Notes under the pieces: generated by a model
Told to the model about the DNA's origin: nothing
Database searches by the model: none
What the model saw: only the letters and a program-made list of their open reading frames with translations
Position numbers and translations under genes: made by a program
Shown here: positions 9,586 to 19,165 of the stretch, piece after piece
Layout: every line of letters starts with the position of its first letter
Numbering within the stretch: position 1 is the stretch's first letter
Source: Fictibacillus marinisediminis
GTDB taxonomy: Bacteria > Bacillota > Bacilli > Bacillales > Fictibacillaceae
Length of the DNA stretch: 64,000 nt
Assembly (NCBI RefSeq): GCF_023149135.1
Contig: NZ_JAIWJX010000002.1
Coordinates: forward strand, 2,418,001 to 2,482,000
Reading direction: 5' to 3'

Positions 9586-10419
9586 TTATTTCCCTCCGTA
9601 CAGCGCTTCTGCATCTTCCGGCTTCATCGTAAATGAATGCTCATCAGCAGGAAACGTTCCTTCTTTTACTTCAGCAATAAAGTCTGCGATCCCCTTTTGC
9701 ATATCCTCCGCCGAATGGGCGAACATCTTCACAAATTTAGGAACATGATGAAAGCCATAGCCGACCAGATCATGATACACAAGCACCTGGCCGTTGGCAG
9801 AATTCCCGGCACCAATGCCAATAACAGGAATTTTCACGGACTCCGCAACGAGCTGTGTCAGCTGCTTCGGTACACATTCAAGCACAAGAGCGAAAGCTCC
9901 CGCCTCTTCGATCGCAAGGGCATCCTGGAGCAGCTGTTTTGCCTTTTTCGATTCTCTTCCCTGTACTTTATAACCGCCGAGCACGCCAGCTGTCTGAGGT
10001 GTAAGCCCGAGGTGGCCTACGATAGGAACGCCCGCATCCATCAAATATCCAATCGTTTCGATCACATTCTTTCCACCCTCAAGCTTGAGAGCGTGGGAGC
10101 CTGTTTCCTGCATGATCCTCATCGCGTTCTTCACCGTCTCCGTTCTGCCGGCATGGTAGCTCATAAAGGGCATATCAGTCACGATAAACGTGTTCGGTGC
10201 CCCTCGTTTTACAGCGCGGGCATGATGGATCATATCCTCTACGGTTACCGGTACTGTCGAATCGTACCCAAGGACCACCATTCCGAGTGAATCGCCGACG
10301 AGAATCATATCCACTTCCGCTCGTTCGGCCAGCTGGGCTGATGGAAAGTCGTAAGCAGTAATCATGGTGATCTTTTCTTTTTGCTGCTTCATAGCCAAAA
10401 AACTTTGCGTGGTCTTCAT
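9586..10419 (-). CDS. panB: 3-methyl-2-oxobutanoate hydroxymethyltransferase
   Basis: First committed step of pantothenate synthesis: transfer of a hydroxymethyl group from methylene-THF to ketoisovalerate. The 277-residue (beta/alpha)8 protein carries [14 protein letters not shown] with a metal-binding Asp, [14 protein letters not shown] and VIGIGAG. The ATG at 10419 follows GGAGG. It heads panBCD and is preceded by a roughly 210-base leader with several stems and a terminator, which suggests RNA-level control. Confidence 0.96.
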   Translation of the reverse strand: MKTTQSFLAMKQQKEKITMITAYDFPSAQLAERAEVDMILVGDSLGMVVLGYDSTVPVTVEDMIHHARAVKRGAPNTFIVTDMPFMSYHAGRTETVKNAMRIMQETGSHALKLEGGKNVIETIGYLMDAGVPIVGHLGLTPQTAGVLGGYKVQGRESKKAKQLLQDALAIEEAGAFALVLECVPKQLTQLVAESVKIPVIGIGAGNSANGQVLVYHDLVGYGFHHVPKFVKMFAHSAEDMQKGIADFIAEVKEGTFPADEHSFTMKPEDAEALYGGK

Positions 10420-10611
10420 CCTTCTTCCTCCTTTTTTTGGGAGGAACAGAGGAAAAACCCCTCAATTAAGCAGAGGGGTCCATTGCATCTCTAACCTTTC
10501 CAATCCCTCTGTCCCGGTCCTTGATGGATCTAGGCAGATGTAAAGCTATCTGTCATACGTTCAAAGAAAGTGCAGTTCCCGCACTGCGGGATACCGCCTT
10601 TTCTACACTTT
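10420..10611 (-). ncRNA. Structured panB leader, candidate regulatory RNA
   Basis: Minus-strand RNA here can form (a) a stem AAAGUGUAG/CUGCACUUU (10611-10603 with 10575-10567) enclosing the hairpin CCCGC-AGU-GCGGG, (b) a hairpin CAGAU/AUCUG, and (c) the terminator CCCCUCU...AGGGG. The segment GACAGAGGG upstream can pair with the CCCUCUG arm of (c), a possible antiterminator. Established knowledge: a candidate cis-regulatory 'pan' RNA motif occurs upstream of pan genes in Firmicutes. I cannot verify a match to it here. Confidence 0.5.
10454..10479 (-). terminator. Terminator or attenuator in the panB leader
   Basis: On the minus strand CCCCTC and GAGGGG pair and run into TTTTTCC. It lies about 35 bases upstream of the panB start and about 150 after the birA stop. 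Its distance from birA and the competing upstream pairing favour an attenuator over a plain birA terminator. Confidence 0.7.
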
Positions 10612-10628
10612 ATAATGTACCATATTAT

Positions 10629-11603
10629 TTATGTTCCGGGTATCTCAATATCCGCTGAATAAATCGAATGCACCTTTCCGTTATCATCTTCAAGGAGCAG
10701 GATGCCTTCATCAGTAATTCCTTTGGCCACGCCCTCAAGCTGCTGGCTCGCTGTCCTCACCTTGATCCGCCTTCCGATGCTATGGGCATATCCTTCCCAC
10801 AACAGTTTGATCAGCCCAAAGCCTTTGTTTAAATATTCACGATAAAGAACTTCGATCTCTTCAAGAATGGCTGCGATCAAATCGGCTCTTTTCGTCTCAT
10901 TTCCTGATTCGATCTTCAGCGATGTTGCGATCTTTCTGACATCTTCATTAAAATCCTCGACTGTTACATTTACGTTCAGGCCAATCCCGATGATCACAGC
11001 GTGCACACGATCAGATTCCGCCTGAAGCTCTGTCAGAATGCCGACTGTTTTTTTGCCGTTGATCAAAATATCGTTCGGCCATTTGATCTCTGCATGCAGC
11101 CCTGTCACTTTGTAGATTGCTTTCGTGACACTGACAGCAGCGAGAAGTGTGAGCTGCGGCGTTTTTTGAAGGGGGATTTCCGGACGCAGGATGAGGCTCA
11201 TCCAGATTCCGGTGCCCTTTGGAGACTGCCAAGGCCTTCCGAGTCTGCCCCTGCCGCCTGTCTGTTCGTCAGCAACTACAAGCGTACCCTCCGGCTTTTG
11301 TTCATAAGAAAGCTTTTGTGCGATTTCCTGTGTGCTTTTCACCGATTCTTCATACACGATGTTCTTGCCTAATACATCCGATTTCAGACGGGCGCTGATC
11401 TCATGCTCAGTCACGCGGTCGGGAGAAGACACGATACGATAGCCTTTCCGCTGAACGGCTTCAATCACGTATCCTTCTTTCCGCAGCTCTGTGATATGCT
11501 TCCAGATCGCCGTACGAGAGCAATTCAGCTCATCACTGATCTGCTGTCCGGAAACAAACGTATCTCCATTCTCAATAAGCATCTGAAGCAAATGCTGTCT
11601 CAT
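10629..11603 (-). CDS. birA: Biotin-protein ligase / biotin operon repressor
   Basis: Attaches biotin to acetyl-CoA carboxylase and represses biotin genes. The N-terminal winged helix (about residues 1-60, with SGQQISDELNCSRTAIWKHI) is present, so this is the regulatory type. The catalytic domain shows GGRGRLGRPWQSP near residue 117 and the KWPND biotin site, followed by a small SH3-like C-terminal domain. Length is 324 residues. The ATG at 11603 overlaps the cca stop as ATGA and follows GGAAGG; a GTG at 11627 is an alternative. Confidence 0.95.
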   Translation of the reverse strand: MRQHLLQMLIENGDTFVSGQQISDELNCSRTAIWKHITELRKEGYVIEAVQRKGYRIVSSPDRVTEHEISARLKSDVLGKNIVYEESVKSTQEIAQKLSYEQKPEGTLVVADEQTGGRGRLGRPWQSPKGTGIWMSLILRPEIPLQKTPQLTLLAAVSVTKAIYKVTGLHAEIKWPNDILINGKKTVGILTELQAESDRVHAVIIGIGLNVNVTVEDFNEDVRKIATSLKIESGNETKRADLIAAILEEIEVLYREYLNKGFGLIKLLWEGYAHSIGRRIKVRTASQQLEGVAKGITDEGILLLEDDNGKVHSIYSADIEIPGT

Positions 11604-12787
11604 TTTCCCTTCCAACTCCTCACCCACTCCATGATGGCCCTTTTTTCATTTAGAACTTTTCCTTCAACTACCCCGTGTTCGATCCTCTGCAGCATCTCCT
11701 GTATCCAGGGGCCTTTCTCTGATTCATCAAGACTTACGATGTCCTTCCCGTTTACAGCAAGCTCTTTCCGCTGATGAATCGGCAGTTTTTGAAAGCGTTT
11801 CTGAACAGAATCAAGATCCTCATCCACAATCCTGCCCTTCACTGCATTTCTCACCCTCTGACAGGACACTGCCTGCAATTCTCCCAATTCATAAAGATCG
11901 TGCGGCCGCAGTTCCTCCTTGTCCAGATAACGGATGAGCTGCAGTACCGAACGGATCAAAGCATTGGACTGCTTCCAGGCTTTCAGGAAGACGGCTGGAT
12001 CTTCCTCCCCAAGGAGAAACAGCAGCGCGGCCCACCTTTCTTCATCACTCTCCAAGCAGGCCCAATCCAAAGCATACAATCGTTCTGAAGAGCTCCTGAA
12101 ACGGTTAAGCTCTGGAAGGGAGGAAACCACCCCTGTTTCAAACATAAACCTGAGGCATGAAGATGCTTCTATACCTCTTAACAGTTTTATAAACTCAGCA
12201 GCGAGGCGTTCCACTGCAATCTCTTTTAATTCATCTGCAAGTCTTTTACACGCTTTTTCTGTTTCCTCTTCAAGTGTAAAACCCAAGACCGCCCAAAAGC
12301 GGAGAGCTCTCATAATACGAAGAGGGTCTTCCATAAACCGCTTTTCAGCGTCTCCGACCGTTTTGATTTTCTTATCCTTTAAATGCTGACTGCCGCCGAA
12401 CGGATCGTGCAAATTTCCGGCCGCATCCATCGCCATGGCATTGATCGTAAAATCTCGTCTTGAAAGATCTTCGAACAATGAATCAATATACTCCACAGAA
12501 GATGGATGACGGCGGTCAACGTAAGTGCCTTCTTTTCTGAAAGTTGTCACCTCATATGAAATATGCTGTACACGCACGATAACGGTCCCGTGCTCCATGC
12601 CGACAGGGATCGTTTTTGCAAAAAGCGAACACACCACTTCTGGAAGTGCAGAGGTGGCGATATCAATATCTCCGATGTCCCGGTTCAAAAGGTAGTCCCT
12701 CACACATCCACCTACCATATACGCCTGGTAGCCGGCTTGTAGCAGCCTGTCCATGATGATCTGTGCTCCGGCAAAAAGATCGCTCAT
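11600..12787 (-). CDS. cca: tRNA CCA-adding nucleotidyltransferase
   Basis: Adds or repairs the 3' CCA end of tRNA without a nucleic acid template. The 395-residue class II enzyme shows MVGGCVRDYLL, the catalytic carboxylates in DIDIATSA, RRDFTINAMAM and EDPLRIMRALRFWAVLGF. It starts at ATG 12787, six bases after the bshA stop, and its stop overlaps the birA start, so bshA, cca and birA are probably cotranscribed as in B. subtilis. Confidence 0.96.
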   Translation of the reverse strand: MSDLFAGAQIIMDRLLQAGYQAYMVGGCVRDYLLNRDIGDIDIATSALPEVVCSLFAKTIPVGMEHGTVIVRVQHISYEVTTFRKEGTYVDRRHPSSVEYIDSLFEDLSRRDFTINAMAMDAAGNLHDPFGGSQHLKDKKIKTVGDAEKRFMEDPLRIMRALRFWAVLGFTLEEETEKACKRLADELKEIAVERLAAEFIKLLRGIEASSCLRFMFETGVVSSLPELNRFRSSSERLYALDWACLESDEERWAALLFLLGEEDPAVFLKAWKQSNALIRSVLQLIRYLDKEELRPHDLYELGELQAVSCQRVRNAVKGRIVDEDLDSVQKRFQKLPIHQRKELAVNGKDIVSLDESEKGPWIQEMLQRIEHGVVEGKVLNEKRAIMEWVRSWKGK

Positions 12788-12793
12788 ATTATC

Positions 12794-13921
12794 CTATCCT
12801 TTTAGCACACTGTAATATAAATCCTCATAATCTCCTACAATCTTAGAAGAATGGAAATGATCCCTGACGTGCTGCATCGCTTGATAGGCGAACGTCTGCT
12901 GTTTGTTCTCATCCGTCAGAATAGAAAGGGAGGCCGCTGCGATGCCGTCTATGTCTCCCAGCTCGCAGATATAGCCGGTCTCTCCGTCCAGAATCACTTC
13001 TGGAATGCCGCCGATATTCGTACCGACAACGGGCACCCCGCACGCCATAGCTTCAAGAAGAACAAGTCCGAAGCTTTCTTTCTCAGAAAGGAGGAGCTTT
13101 AAATCACTGATCGAAAATAGTTCTGCCACATTTTCCTGCTTGCCGAGAAAAAGGACATGATCCTCGATATCCAGTTCCTGCACCATTTTGCACGCTACCG
13201 TAAATTCCGGCCCATTTCCGATCAAGAGAAGTTTGGCAGGAATCGTACTCACGATCTTATGGAAGGCCCTGATGACATCCGGCACCCGTTTGACCGAACG
13301 GAAATTGGAGATATGGATGATCACCTTTTCTTCCGGTTTAATGCCGTATCCCTTTTTAAGATGGGCAGCCTCCTGCTTAAAGTATTCCCGTTCATCGACA
13401 AAATTGTAGATCGGCTGAATCTCGTTCTTTATGCCGAGCAGCTTATAGGTATCATCCTTAAGACTGTTAGAAACGGCGGTCACCGCATCTGAATTCTCGA
13501 TGCCGAACTTGATCATCTCCTTCAGTGAAGGATCGTATCCAAGCACCGTAATGTCGGTACCATGCAGTGTCGTCACAATCTTTAGTTGTTCGCCGGCCAT
13601 CTGCTTGGCAAGAAAAGCGCAGATCGCATGAGGAATGGCATAATGCGCGTGGATGATATCAAGTTTCTCGCGTTTTGCGACCTCCGCCATCTTGCTCGCC
13701 AATGCCAGATCATATGGCGGGTATTTAAAAACAGAATAGTTGTTCACCTCAACCTCATGATAAAAGATGTTGGCGTATACTTTCCCGAGCCGAAACGGCA
13801 GGCTTGAAGTGATAAAATGGATCTCATGCCCCTTTTCTGCCAGCAGTTTTCCTAGCTCAGTCGCTACAACACCCGATCCACCTACAGTAGGATAACAAGT
13901 GATTCCTATTTTAAGCTTCAT
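12794..13921 (-). CDS. bshA: N-acetyl-alpha-D-glucosaminyl L-malate synthase
   Basis: Family 4 glycosyltransferase that makes GlcNAc-malate, the first step of bacillithiol synthesis. The GT4 hallmarks are [15 protein letters not shown] near residue 14, [10 protein letters not shown], and the donor-site motif [18 protein letters not shown] (E-x7-E) near 280. Length is 375 residues, close to the norm. It follows bshB1 by 11 bases, and bdr elsewhere in the window acts in the same thiol system. Confidence 0.95.
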   Translation of the reverse strand: MKLKIGITCYPTVGGSGVVATELGKLLAEKGHEIHFITSSLPFRLGKVYANIFYHEVEVNNYSVFKYPPYDLALASKMAEVAKREKLDIIHAHYAIPHAICAFLAKQMAGEQLKIVTTLHGTDITVLGYDPSLKEMIKFGIENSDAVTAVSNSLKDDTYKLLGIKNEIQPIYNFVDEREYFKQEAAHLKKGYGIKPEEKVIIHISNFRSVKRVPDVIRAFHKIVSTIPAKLLLIGNGPEFTVACKMVQELDIEDHVLFLGKQENVAELFSISDLKLLLSEKESFGLVLLEAMACGVPVVGTNIGGIPEVILDGETGYICELGDIDGIAAASLSILTDENKQQTFAYQAMQHVRDHFHSSKIVGDYEDLYYSVLKG

Positions 13922-13932
13922 AGCTGTTCTCC

Positions 13933-14625
13933 TTATAATTTCTTTAATAACAGGGGTTTCTTCATCATAAAGCCTTCCGCATAGTCTACGCCCGCTTCAT
14001 GCCCGAACATCTTCTCCCTCGCGCTCACCGACTCGATATAGCCGTTGACAAGCGGTGTATCAAAGCTGTCATCCTGCTTTACGAACTGGCTCTTATAGCA
14101 TTGAAGCGCAGCTTTCTTCTTCTCATAGACGCTTGAAACATCGACCAAGAGCTGAGGCTTATGAAAACCATTGATAAAATAATAATAGATTTTCTTTACC
14201 CTGTGTGGCGGCAGGTTGTCAGGATCAATAATCTTCCTCACCCCGGCTGAAAAAGCGGCTTCCTCTGCGAGCCTTGAGCAGTTGCCATGATCGGGATGGC
14301 GGTCCTCCCAGTACGGGATAAAGAGACAATCAGGCTTCTTGCGCCTGATCAATGAAACAATCGCCAGTATGTATTCTTCTTTCATCAACAGACCTCTGTC
14401 CGGCAGCTCAAGATTCAAACGCTCGGAAACACCTATAACTTCTGCCGCATGGCCTGCTTCTTCCTTGCGCAGTTCCACTGTTCCATTGGAAGACAGTTCG
14501 GCTCTTGTCAGGTCACAGATTGAAACCTTGCCTCCATTGGCCGTATGTATCGCAATCGTGCCTGACATTCCGATCTCAACATCGTCGGAATGGGCGCCGA
14601 CAGCCAGCCAGCTTTCTTTGTTCAT
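13933..14625 (-). CDS. bshB1: GlcNAc-malate deacetylase (bacillithiol)
   Basis: Zinc-dependent PIG-L/LmbE family deacetylase that performs the second step of bacillithiol synthesis. The metal-binding motif [12 protein letters not shown] lies near residue 8 and HPDHG near 112. The product has 230 residues. Its ATG overlaps the mgsA stop as ATGA. The order mgsA-bshB1-bshA is the conserved Bacillus arrangement. Confidence 0.95.
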   Translation of the reverse strand: MNKESWLAVGAHSDDVEIGMSGTIAIHTANGGKVSICDLTRAELSSNGTVELRKEEAGHAAEVIGVSERLNLELPDRGLLMKEEYILAIVSLIRRKKPDCLFIPYWEDRHPDHGNCSRLAEEAAFSAGVRKIIDPDNLPPHRVKKIYYYFINGFHKPQLLVDVSSVYEKKKAALQCYKSQFVKQDDSFDTPLVNGYIESVSAREKMFGHEAGVDYAEGFMMKKPLLLKKL

Positions 14626-15038
14626 GATTGATTTCCTTCTCTTTCTTTAATAATATTTCTCCAGTTGAAATCGCCTCGCTCCATCGCCCGGATAAAAAGT
14701 TCTCCGCTCGCCACGTTCGTCGCGACAGGAATCTGATATACATCACAAAGACGGATGAGTGCAGAGATGTCCGGTTCATGCGCCTGCGAAGTTAATGGAT
14801 CCCTAAAAAAGAGCACCAGATCCATTTTATTCTGAGCGATCAGCGCACCGATCTGCTGATCCCCGCCAAGCGGGCCTGATTGGAACCGATGGATGTCCAG
14901 TCCGGTTGCGTCCATTATCTTTTGCCCGGTCGTTCCCGTGGCAAACAGCTCGTGTTTTCTTAAAATTGGTTCATAAGCCATGGAAAAGTTAATCATTTCC
15001 TGTTTTTTATTATCATGCGCAACCAAAGCAATTCTCAT
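14622..15038 (-). CDS. mgsA: Methylglyoxal synthase
   Basis: Converts dihydroxyacetone phosphate to methylglyoxal and phosphate, a bypass of lower glycolysis. The 138-residue protein has the phosphate-binding GTTGQ, the loop [12 protein letters not shown] and the catalytic Asp in [10 protein letters not shown]. It starts at ATG 15038 after GGTGGGG and overlaps bshB1. Bacillithiol helps detoxify methylglyoxal, which fits its neighbours. Confidence 0.95.
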   Translation of the reverse strand: MRIALVAHDNKKQEMINFSMAYEPILRKHELFATGTTGQKIMDATGLDIHRFQSGPLGGDQQIGALIAQNKMDLVLFFRDPLTSQAHEPDISALIRLCDVYQIPVATNVASGELFIRAMERGDFNWRNIIKEREGNQS

Positions 15039-15052
15039 CGTTCCCCCACCTT

Positions 15053-15856
15053 TTACTCTATAATATTTTCCAAGCCATATACGAGATGATCCACATTTAC
15101 AACCGCTTCTACCGCCATCTTAACACCAGGCATAAACGAAGCACGGTTCATCGAATCATGTTTGATCGTTAAGGTTTGTCCCTCTCCGCCTAAAATGACT
15201 TCCTGGTGGGCAACAAGCCCCGGCAGCCTGACACTGTGAATCCGTATTCCATCAAGTTCAGCACCCCTTGCTCCAGGAAGATCTTCTCTCTCATCAGGAT
15301 GTCCTTGGGATTTTGGCTCTCTGACCTCTCTGATCAGCTGTGCCGTCTTCAAAGCCGTTCCGGATGGGGCATCGAGTTTTTGGTCGTGGTGCTTCTCAAT
15401 AATCTCAACATCAGGCAAATACTTGGAAGCCATCTGGGCAAACTTCATCATTAAGATGGCACCAACCGCAAAGTTGGGGGCGATGATCGCTCCAAGTTCT
15501 TTTTCTTGAGCGAGGTTTTTCAGACGCTCTAAATCCTCATCCGAGAAGCCTGTCGTTCCGATGACAGGCCTGACATTATGCTCGAGCGCCTGTTCAAGAT
15601 GGACTTTCCCGATCTCAGGCTTCGTAAGATCGATCAAAACATCCGGCCTGATTTCTGAAAAGCAAAGTGTTGCGTCATCGTATACCGGAATATCGAGGGA
15701 TGGCATTCCCTCCAGATCTTTCAGCTTCATTCCTGCATGTCTGGAATCAATCACTGCTGAAAGTGTAAAATGTGGAGTTTCGTTGACCATGTTCACGGCT
15801 TCACGCCCCATTTTTCCTCTTGGCCCGGCAATGACAATGGTTATTTGTTTGCTCAT
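15053..15856 (-). CDS. dapB: 4-hydroxy-tetrahydrodipicolinate reductase
   Basis: Lysine and diaminopimelate pathway enzyme; the intermediate also feeds spore dipicolinate. The 267-residue protein has the nucleotide-binding [11 protein letters not shown] at the N-terminus and the signature [15 protein letters not shown], with the catalytic His pair and Lys, near residue 157. The ATG at 15856 follows GGAGAGG and lies one base from the ypjD stop, so the two are probably cotranscribed. Confidence 0.96.
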   Translation of the reverse strand: MSKQITIVIAGPRGKMGREAVNMVNETPHFTLSAVIDSRHAGMKLKDLEGMPSLDIPVYDDATLCFSEIRPDVLIDLTKPEIGKVHLEQALEHNVRPVIGTTGFSDEDLERLKNLAQEKELGAIIAPNFAVGAILMMKFAQMASKYLPDVEIIEKHHDQKLDAPSGTALKTAQLIREVREPKSQGHPDEREDLPGARGAELDGIRIHSVRLPGLVAHQEVILGGEGQTLTIKHDSMNRASFMPGVKMAVEAVVNVDHLVYGLENIIE

Positions 15857-15857
15857 G

Positions 15858-16196
15858 CTACTTTTCCTCTCCTTCTTCGATGCGCGTCCATCGGTCTTTA
15901 TCTCTCGTATTAAACTTATTCATGACCATATCAAAGGCTTTTTCCATACTAATATCGAGTGAATTGGCAAAACATAGTAAGACAAATAAAATATCACCCA
16001 ATTCTTCTTCAATGGTCTGCTCTTTTTCAGTGGATTTTTTCGGTTTTTCACCGTAATAGTGGTTAACTTCACGAGCAAGCTCGCCAAGCTCTTCTGTCAT
16101 CCTGGCCATCATCGCAAGGGGGCTGAAATACCCCTCTTTAAACTGGCCGATATATGTATCAACGTCTTGCTGCATTTCCTGCATGGTTTTTTTCAA
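15858..16196 (-). CDS. ypjD: MazG-like nucleotide pyrophosphohydrolase
   Basis: A 112-residue single-domain MazG protein, expected to hydrolyse NTPs or dNTPs to monophosphates. Mg-binding acidic residues are visible in [15 protein letters not shown] and [14 protein letters not shown] chose the TTG at 16196 because GAGGTG precedes it by six bases; the GTG at 16205 lacks such a site. It heads the ypjD-dapB-mgsA-bsh cluster and is divergent from ypjC. Confidence 0.88.
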   Translation of the reverse strand: MKKTMQEMQQDVDTYIGQFKEGYFSPLAMMARMTEELGELAREVNHYYGEKPKKSTEKEQTIEEELGDILFVLLCFANSLDISMEKAFDMVMNKFNTRDKDRWTRIEEGEEK

Positions 16197-16268
16197 CGAT
16201 ATCACCTCTTCGACAATCCTACGTTTATGTTAGCGAAGAATAAGACATTTGACAAATTTCACGAGCGA

Positions 16269-16297
16269 TTGAACCTCCCTTCTTTTTCCTTTATAAT
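16269..16297 (+). promoter_or_regulatory. SigA-type promoter of ypjC
   Basis: TTGAAC (16269-16274) and TATAAT (16292-16297) are separated by 17 bases. Transcription would start near 16304, with the ribosome binding site AGGAGG before the ATG at 16342. Confidence 0.8.
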
Positions 16298-16341
16298 GAA
16301 AACGCAAACAGGGTATCGCATCAGTATCAGGAGGCACATAA

Positions 16342-17214
16342 ATGACATTTCCGATTCGCAGCAAAAACGTATTTTTTATTTTATTTGGTTCCGCCATCTT
16401 TTCATTTGGCATCGTCCACTTCAATATGGCAAACAATCTGGCAGAGGGCGGATTTACAGGAATTACCCTTATCCTTTACTTTTTGTTCCATATTGACCCT
16501 TCCTATTCCAACCTTGCCCTCAACATCCCTCTTTTCTTTGTAGGATGGAAGCTGCTTGGAAAAAACGCATTCATTTATACGATGATCGGCACGCTGGGTG
16601 TTTCACTGTTCTTGTTTCTCTTCCAGCGTTATTCAACTCTTACAATTAATTTGAAACAGGATATGCCTCTCGCCGCTCTTTTTGCCGGGGTATTCATCGG
16701 TATCGGCCTAGGAATCATCTTCCGTTTCGGGGGAACGACTGGCGGTGTCGATATCATCGCGAGGCTCGGCCATAAATTCTTCGGCTGGAGCATGGGAAAG
16801 ACCATGTTTATGTTTGACGCGGTGGTCATCACAATGTCGCTAGTTTACCTCAACTACAAAGAAGCGATGTACACACTTGTCGCCGTTTTTGTCGGCGCAC
16901 GCGTCATCGACTTTATGCAGGAAGGCGCCTATGCCGGCAAAGCCGCAATGATCATCTCCGAAAAAAATACCGAGATCGCTGCATTGATCATGAAAGAGCT
17001 CGACCGCGGCGCAACCTTGCTCAGCGCTAAAGGGAGCTTTACTGGCAGCCAGAAAGAAGTTCTTTATTGCGTGTTCGCGCGTAACGAAATCGTCCGGCTT
17101 AAGCAAGTAATTGAACGGGTCGATCCCCATGCCTTCGTAACCGTTAACGACGTACACGAAGTCCTCGGAGAAGGCTTCACACTCGATAGTGATAAGAATC
17201 CGATAGGGATATGA
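16342..17214 (+). CDS. ypjC: YitT family membrane protein (DUF161 plus DUF2179)
   Basis: A 290-residue inner membrane protein with five or six hydrophobic segments in residues about 8-195 (for example VFFILFGSAIFSFGIVHF and the glycine-rich FAGVFIGIGLGIIFRFGG). A soluble C-terminal DUF2179 domain follows, ending near DVHEVLGEGF. It is one of only three plus-strand genes in the window and has its own promoter and terminator. The order relative to ypjD matches B. subtilis. The transport substrate, if any, is unknown. Confidence 0.88.
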   Translation: MTFPIRSKNVFFILFGSAIFSFGIVHFNMANNLAEGGFTGITLILYFLFHIDPSYSNLALNIPLFFVGWKLLGKNAFIYTMIGTLGVSLFLFLFQRYSTLTINLKQDMPLAALFAGVFIGIGLGIIFRFGGTTGGVDIIARLGHKFFGWSMGKTMFMFDAVVITMSLVYLNYKEAMYTLVAVFVGARVIDFMQEGAYAGKAAMIISEKNTEIAALIMKELDRGATLLSAKGSFTGSQKEVLYCVFARNEIVRLKQVIERVDPHAFVTVNDVHEVLGEGFTLDSDKNPIGI

Positions 17215-17216
17215 GA

Positions 17217-17343
17217 AAAGCTGAAGCGCCAGACCAAAGACGAAAAAGACTGGAACTCTAGAACTTCAACACGATTTTTGTTTTGGGGTGAAAGAGTGAA
17301 GTCGTCGAGTCTTTAGACGCTGAAGCTGAATCCCAACTGAAGG
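17217..17343. repeat. Copy of a dispersed intergenic repeat, diverged
   Basis: The block begins GAAAAGCTGAAGCGCC and contains GACCAAAGACGAAAA (17232-17246), a 15-base string found again at 51828-51842 inside another repeat copy. It lies directly after the ypjC stop and carries no gene. The relationship is inferred from these shared strings; the rest has diverged. Confidence 0.55.
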
Positions 17344-17382
17344 AAAGCGTGTTGAAGTAATCGTACTTCAGCACGCTTTTTT
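17344..17382 (+). terminator. Terminator after ypjC
   Basis: AAAGCGTG and CACGCTTT, with inner TGAAGTA and TACTTCA, make a long stem with a short loop followed by TTTTTTA. It lies 130 bases after ypjC because the repeat block is in between. Confidence 0.8.
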
Positions 17383-17399
17383 ATGCAGCAGCCAGGTGG

Positions 17400-17491
17400 A
17401 ATTGAAAGAATATTCAGTACGATTCAATTATCCTCTAGTTTGGTTCAATTATTATTTCTACGGTTCAATTCTTCACTCAATTGAATCAATT
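17400..17491. repeat. Cluster of TTCAATT motifs
   Basis: TTCAATT occurs at 17423, 17444 and 17464, with GGTTCAATT exactly 20 bases apart at 17442 and 17462. TCAATTGA follows at 17477 and TCAATT at 17486, and an inverted copy AATTGAA is at 17400. It sits between two convergent genes. The spacing is near two helical turns. No function is known to me, and the AT-rich context may make part of it chance. Confidence 0.45.
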
Positions 17492-17539
17492 CCGCTCACA
17501 TACCCGCATTCTTCATCCATTGCACCACAAAAAACAATA

Positions 17540-17563
17540 AAACCCCTGCCTGAGCAGGGGTTT
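17540..17563 (-). terminator. Terminator after the YugP-like metallopeptidase gene
   Basis: On the minus strand AAACCCCTGC and GCAGGGGTTT pair around TCAG and are followed by a T-rich tract. It lies six bases after the stop codon. Confidence 0.85.
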
Positions 17564-17569
17564 CGTCAT

Positions 17570-18247
17570 TTAATCGTCATTATTCATTCCTACAAACATA
17601 AGTATGAAGCGTAGAAGCTCCAATACAGCGACCAATGCTGCAGCTACATATGTCAGTGCAGCGGCATTAAGGACTTTTCTTGCCTGGCGCTCTTCATTGT
17701 TCCGGATCATGCCAGTAGAAACGATCTGATCCATCGCACGGCTGCTCGCGTTAAATTCGACTGGGAGTGTTACCAGCTGAAAGAGGACTGCGGCTGCCAT
17801 GAAGATAATACCGATTAACAAAAGATTAGCAGAGTAGAAAATAGCTCCTGCAATGATCAAAAGATAAGCAAAGTTGGAACCTAAGTTAGCAACCGGCACT
17901 AGAGCATGCCGGAAACGCAGCGGCGCGTAGCTTTCCTTATCCTGAATGGCATGGCCGACTTCGTGGGCGGCTACTGCAGATCCTGCAATGGAATGGCCGT
18001 AATAGTTTTCTTCGGATAAGCGGACAACTTTTGAACGCGGGTCATAATGGTCGGACAGCCGTCCTCTGACCGGCTCAACCGCGACATTGTATAGCCCATT
18101 GCGGTCCAGTATTTCACGGGCGACTTCCGCCCCTGTTTTTCCTGTTGAGTTTTCAACTTTTGCGTACTTGTTATACGTGCTTTTCACCCTCATCTGTGCC
18201 CAGATCGGGATGATCAGCAACAATGCAAAATAGATGAGAAAAGACAT
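17570..18247 (-). CDS. Zinc metallopeptidase, YugP family
   Basis: A 225-residue membrane-embedded protease of the Zn_peptidase_2 type. The zinc motif HEVGHAIQ lies near residue 94. Hydrophobic segments are at the N-terminus (FLIYFALLLIIPIWA), at about 120-165 and near the C-terminus. The ATG at 18247 follows GTGGAGG. It sits between ypjB and ypjC, and the family is often called YugP. The substrate is unknown. Confidence 0.88.
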   Translation of the reverse strand: MSFLIYFALLLIIPIWAQMRVKSTYNKYAKVENSTGKTGAEVAREILDRNGLYNVAVEPVRGRLSDHYDPRSKVVRLSEENYYGHSIAGSAVAAHEVGHAIQDKESYAPLRFRHALVPVANLGSNFAYLLIIAGAIFYSANLLLIGIIFMAAAVLFQLVTLPVEFNASSRAMDQIVSTGMIRNNEERQARKVLNAAALTYVAAALVAVLELLRFILMFVGMNNDD

Positions 18248-18320
18248 TTATAGCATTCCTCCACTATAGTAATTACTTTAATTTTATGATTGTCGCCATA
18301 TATCTGTCAAACAGAATGCT

Positions 18321-19106
18321 TTACCGCTTATCTACAGCCTTCACGTTTTCCTTCTCCGCTTTGTATTTTCTCCATCCTACATAAAATAATGTAGAGAAGA
18401 TGATTCCCCCGATGGAAAAGATCAGCCAGAACAGGGAAGGTTCAGAGTTGTCTTCTTTTGCAGCAAACAGGTTTTCAAAATCGGATCTAACGGATTCAAG
18501 TTTCTTCTTGTCCGCTGAGGATGTGAAAATGCTGGTCCGGCTGCTGTCGATGAACTCGATATCTTTATCCACCTGATTAAAAAAAGTATCTTCAACGTCC
18601 ATGCTGACTGCCGGGCGGATCATGGCGTAGTTGGCGAGAAACTCGTTTGCCGCCTCCTGGTATTCCTGATTATGATTCTTCCGTAAAGCCAGCTGCATGT
18701 GCTTTAATGGATTGATGAGCTGATATTCCGTTTGTTTCCACAGCGGCTGATGATCGGAAATCAAGGCGTCGACAAGCAGCCTTACACCTGTAAGCCGGTG
18801 GAGTTTAACGTCGCGCGGTTCTTCAGCTCTTCCAAGCGTTTCGATTGTATCTTCTACTGTGACATCAACCATGCGGATTTTATCTTCAGCCAAATCGGCC
18901 TTCAGGGCGCCCTTACCAAATTGAGATGACAAATAGAAAAGGACTTCGCTCGCTTCTTTATACCGTTCCTCTTTGGCAAGCTCCAGCGCTTTATCCGATA
19001 ATTGAGTGACGTTTTCAAGGCTGCTGGTCTGTCCGCCGTTCGCGTGTGCAGCAATCGGAAGACTAACCAGCAGTAAACTGAACACAGCCGCAAATTTAAA
19101 TTTCAT
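18321..19106 (-). CDS. ypjB: Sporulation protein YpjB
   Basis: A 261-residue protein with a signal peptide (KFAAVFSLLLVSLPIAAHA) and a C-terminal membrane segment (SLFWLIFSIGGIIFSTLFYVG), so most of it lies outside the membrane. The ATG at 19106 follows GGGAGGG; the frame stays open upstream, but that stretch lacks a site and would spoil the signal peptide. It follows ypjA in the conserved qcr-ypjA-ypjB order. The family is annotated as sporulation-linked, but its mechanism is unknown to me. Confidence 0.85.
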   Translation of the reverse strand: MKFKFAAVFSLLLVSLPIAAHANGGQTSSLENVTQLSDKALELAKEERYKEASEVLFYLSSQFGKGALKADLAEDKIRMVDVTVEDTIETLGRAEEPRDVKLHRLTGVRLLVDALISDHQPLWKQTEYQLINPLKHMQLALRKNHNQEYQEAANEFLANYAMIRPAVSMDVEDTFFNQVDKDIEFIDSSRTSIFTSSADKKKLESVRSDFENLFAAKEDNSEPSLFWLIFSIGGIIFSTLFYVGWRKYKAEKENVKAVDKR

Positions 19107-19165
19107 TCCTTGTCCCTCCCATACGGTATAACAAATCATATGAGGAAACGGACAAGGTTAGACCT

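Noticed and set aside
17396..17614. Plus-strand ORF of 72 codons between ypjC and the metallopeptidase gene
   Set aside because: It lies across the TTCAATT cluster and a terminator, has no ribosome binding site and overlaps the end of an opposite gene.
18321..19139. Longer start for ypjB at 19139
   Set aside because: The extra 11 residues lack a ribosome binding site and would disturb the signal peptide that starts at 19106.
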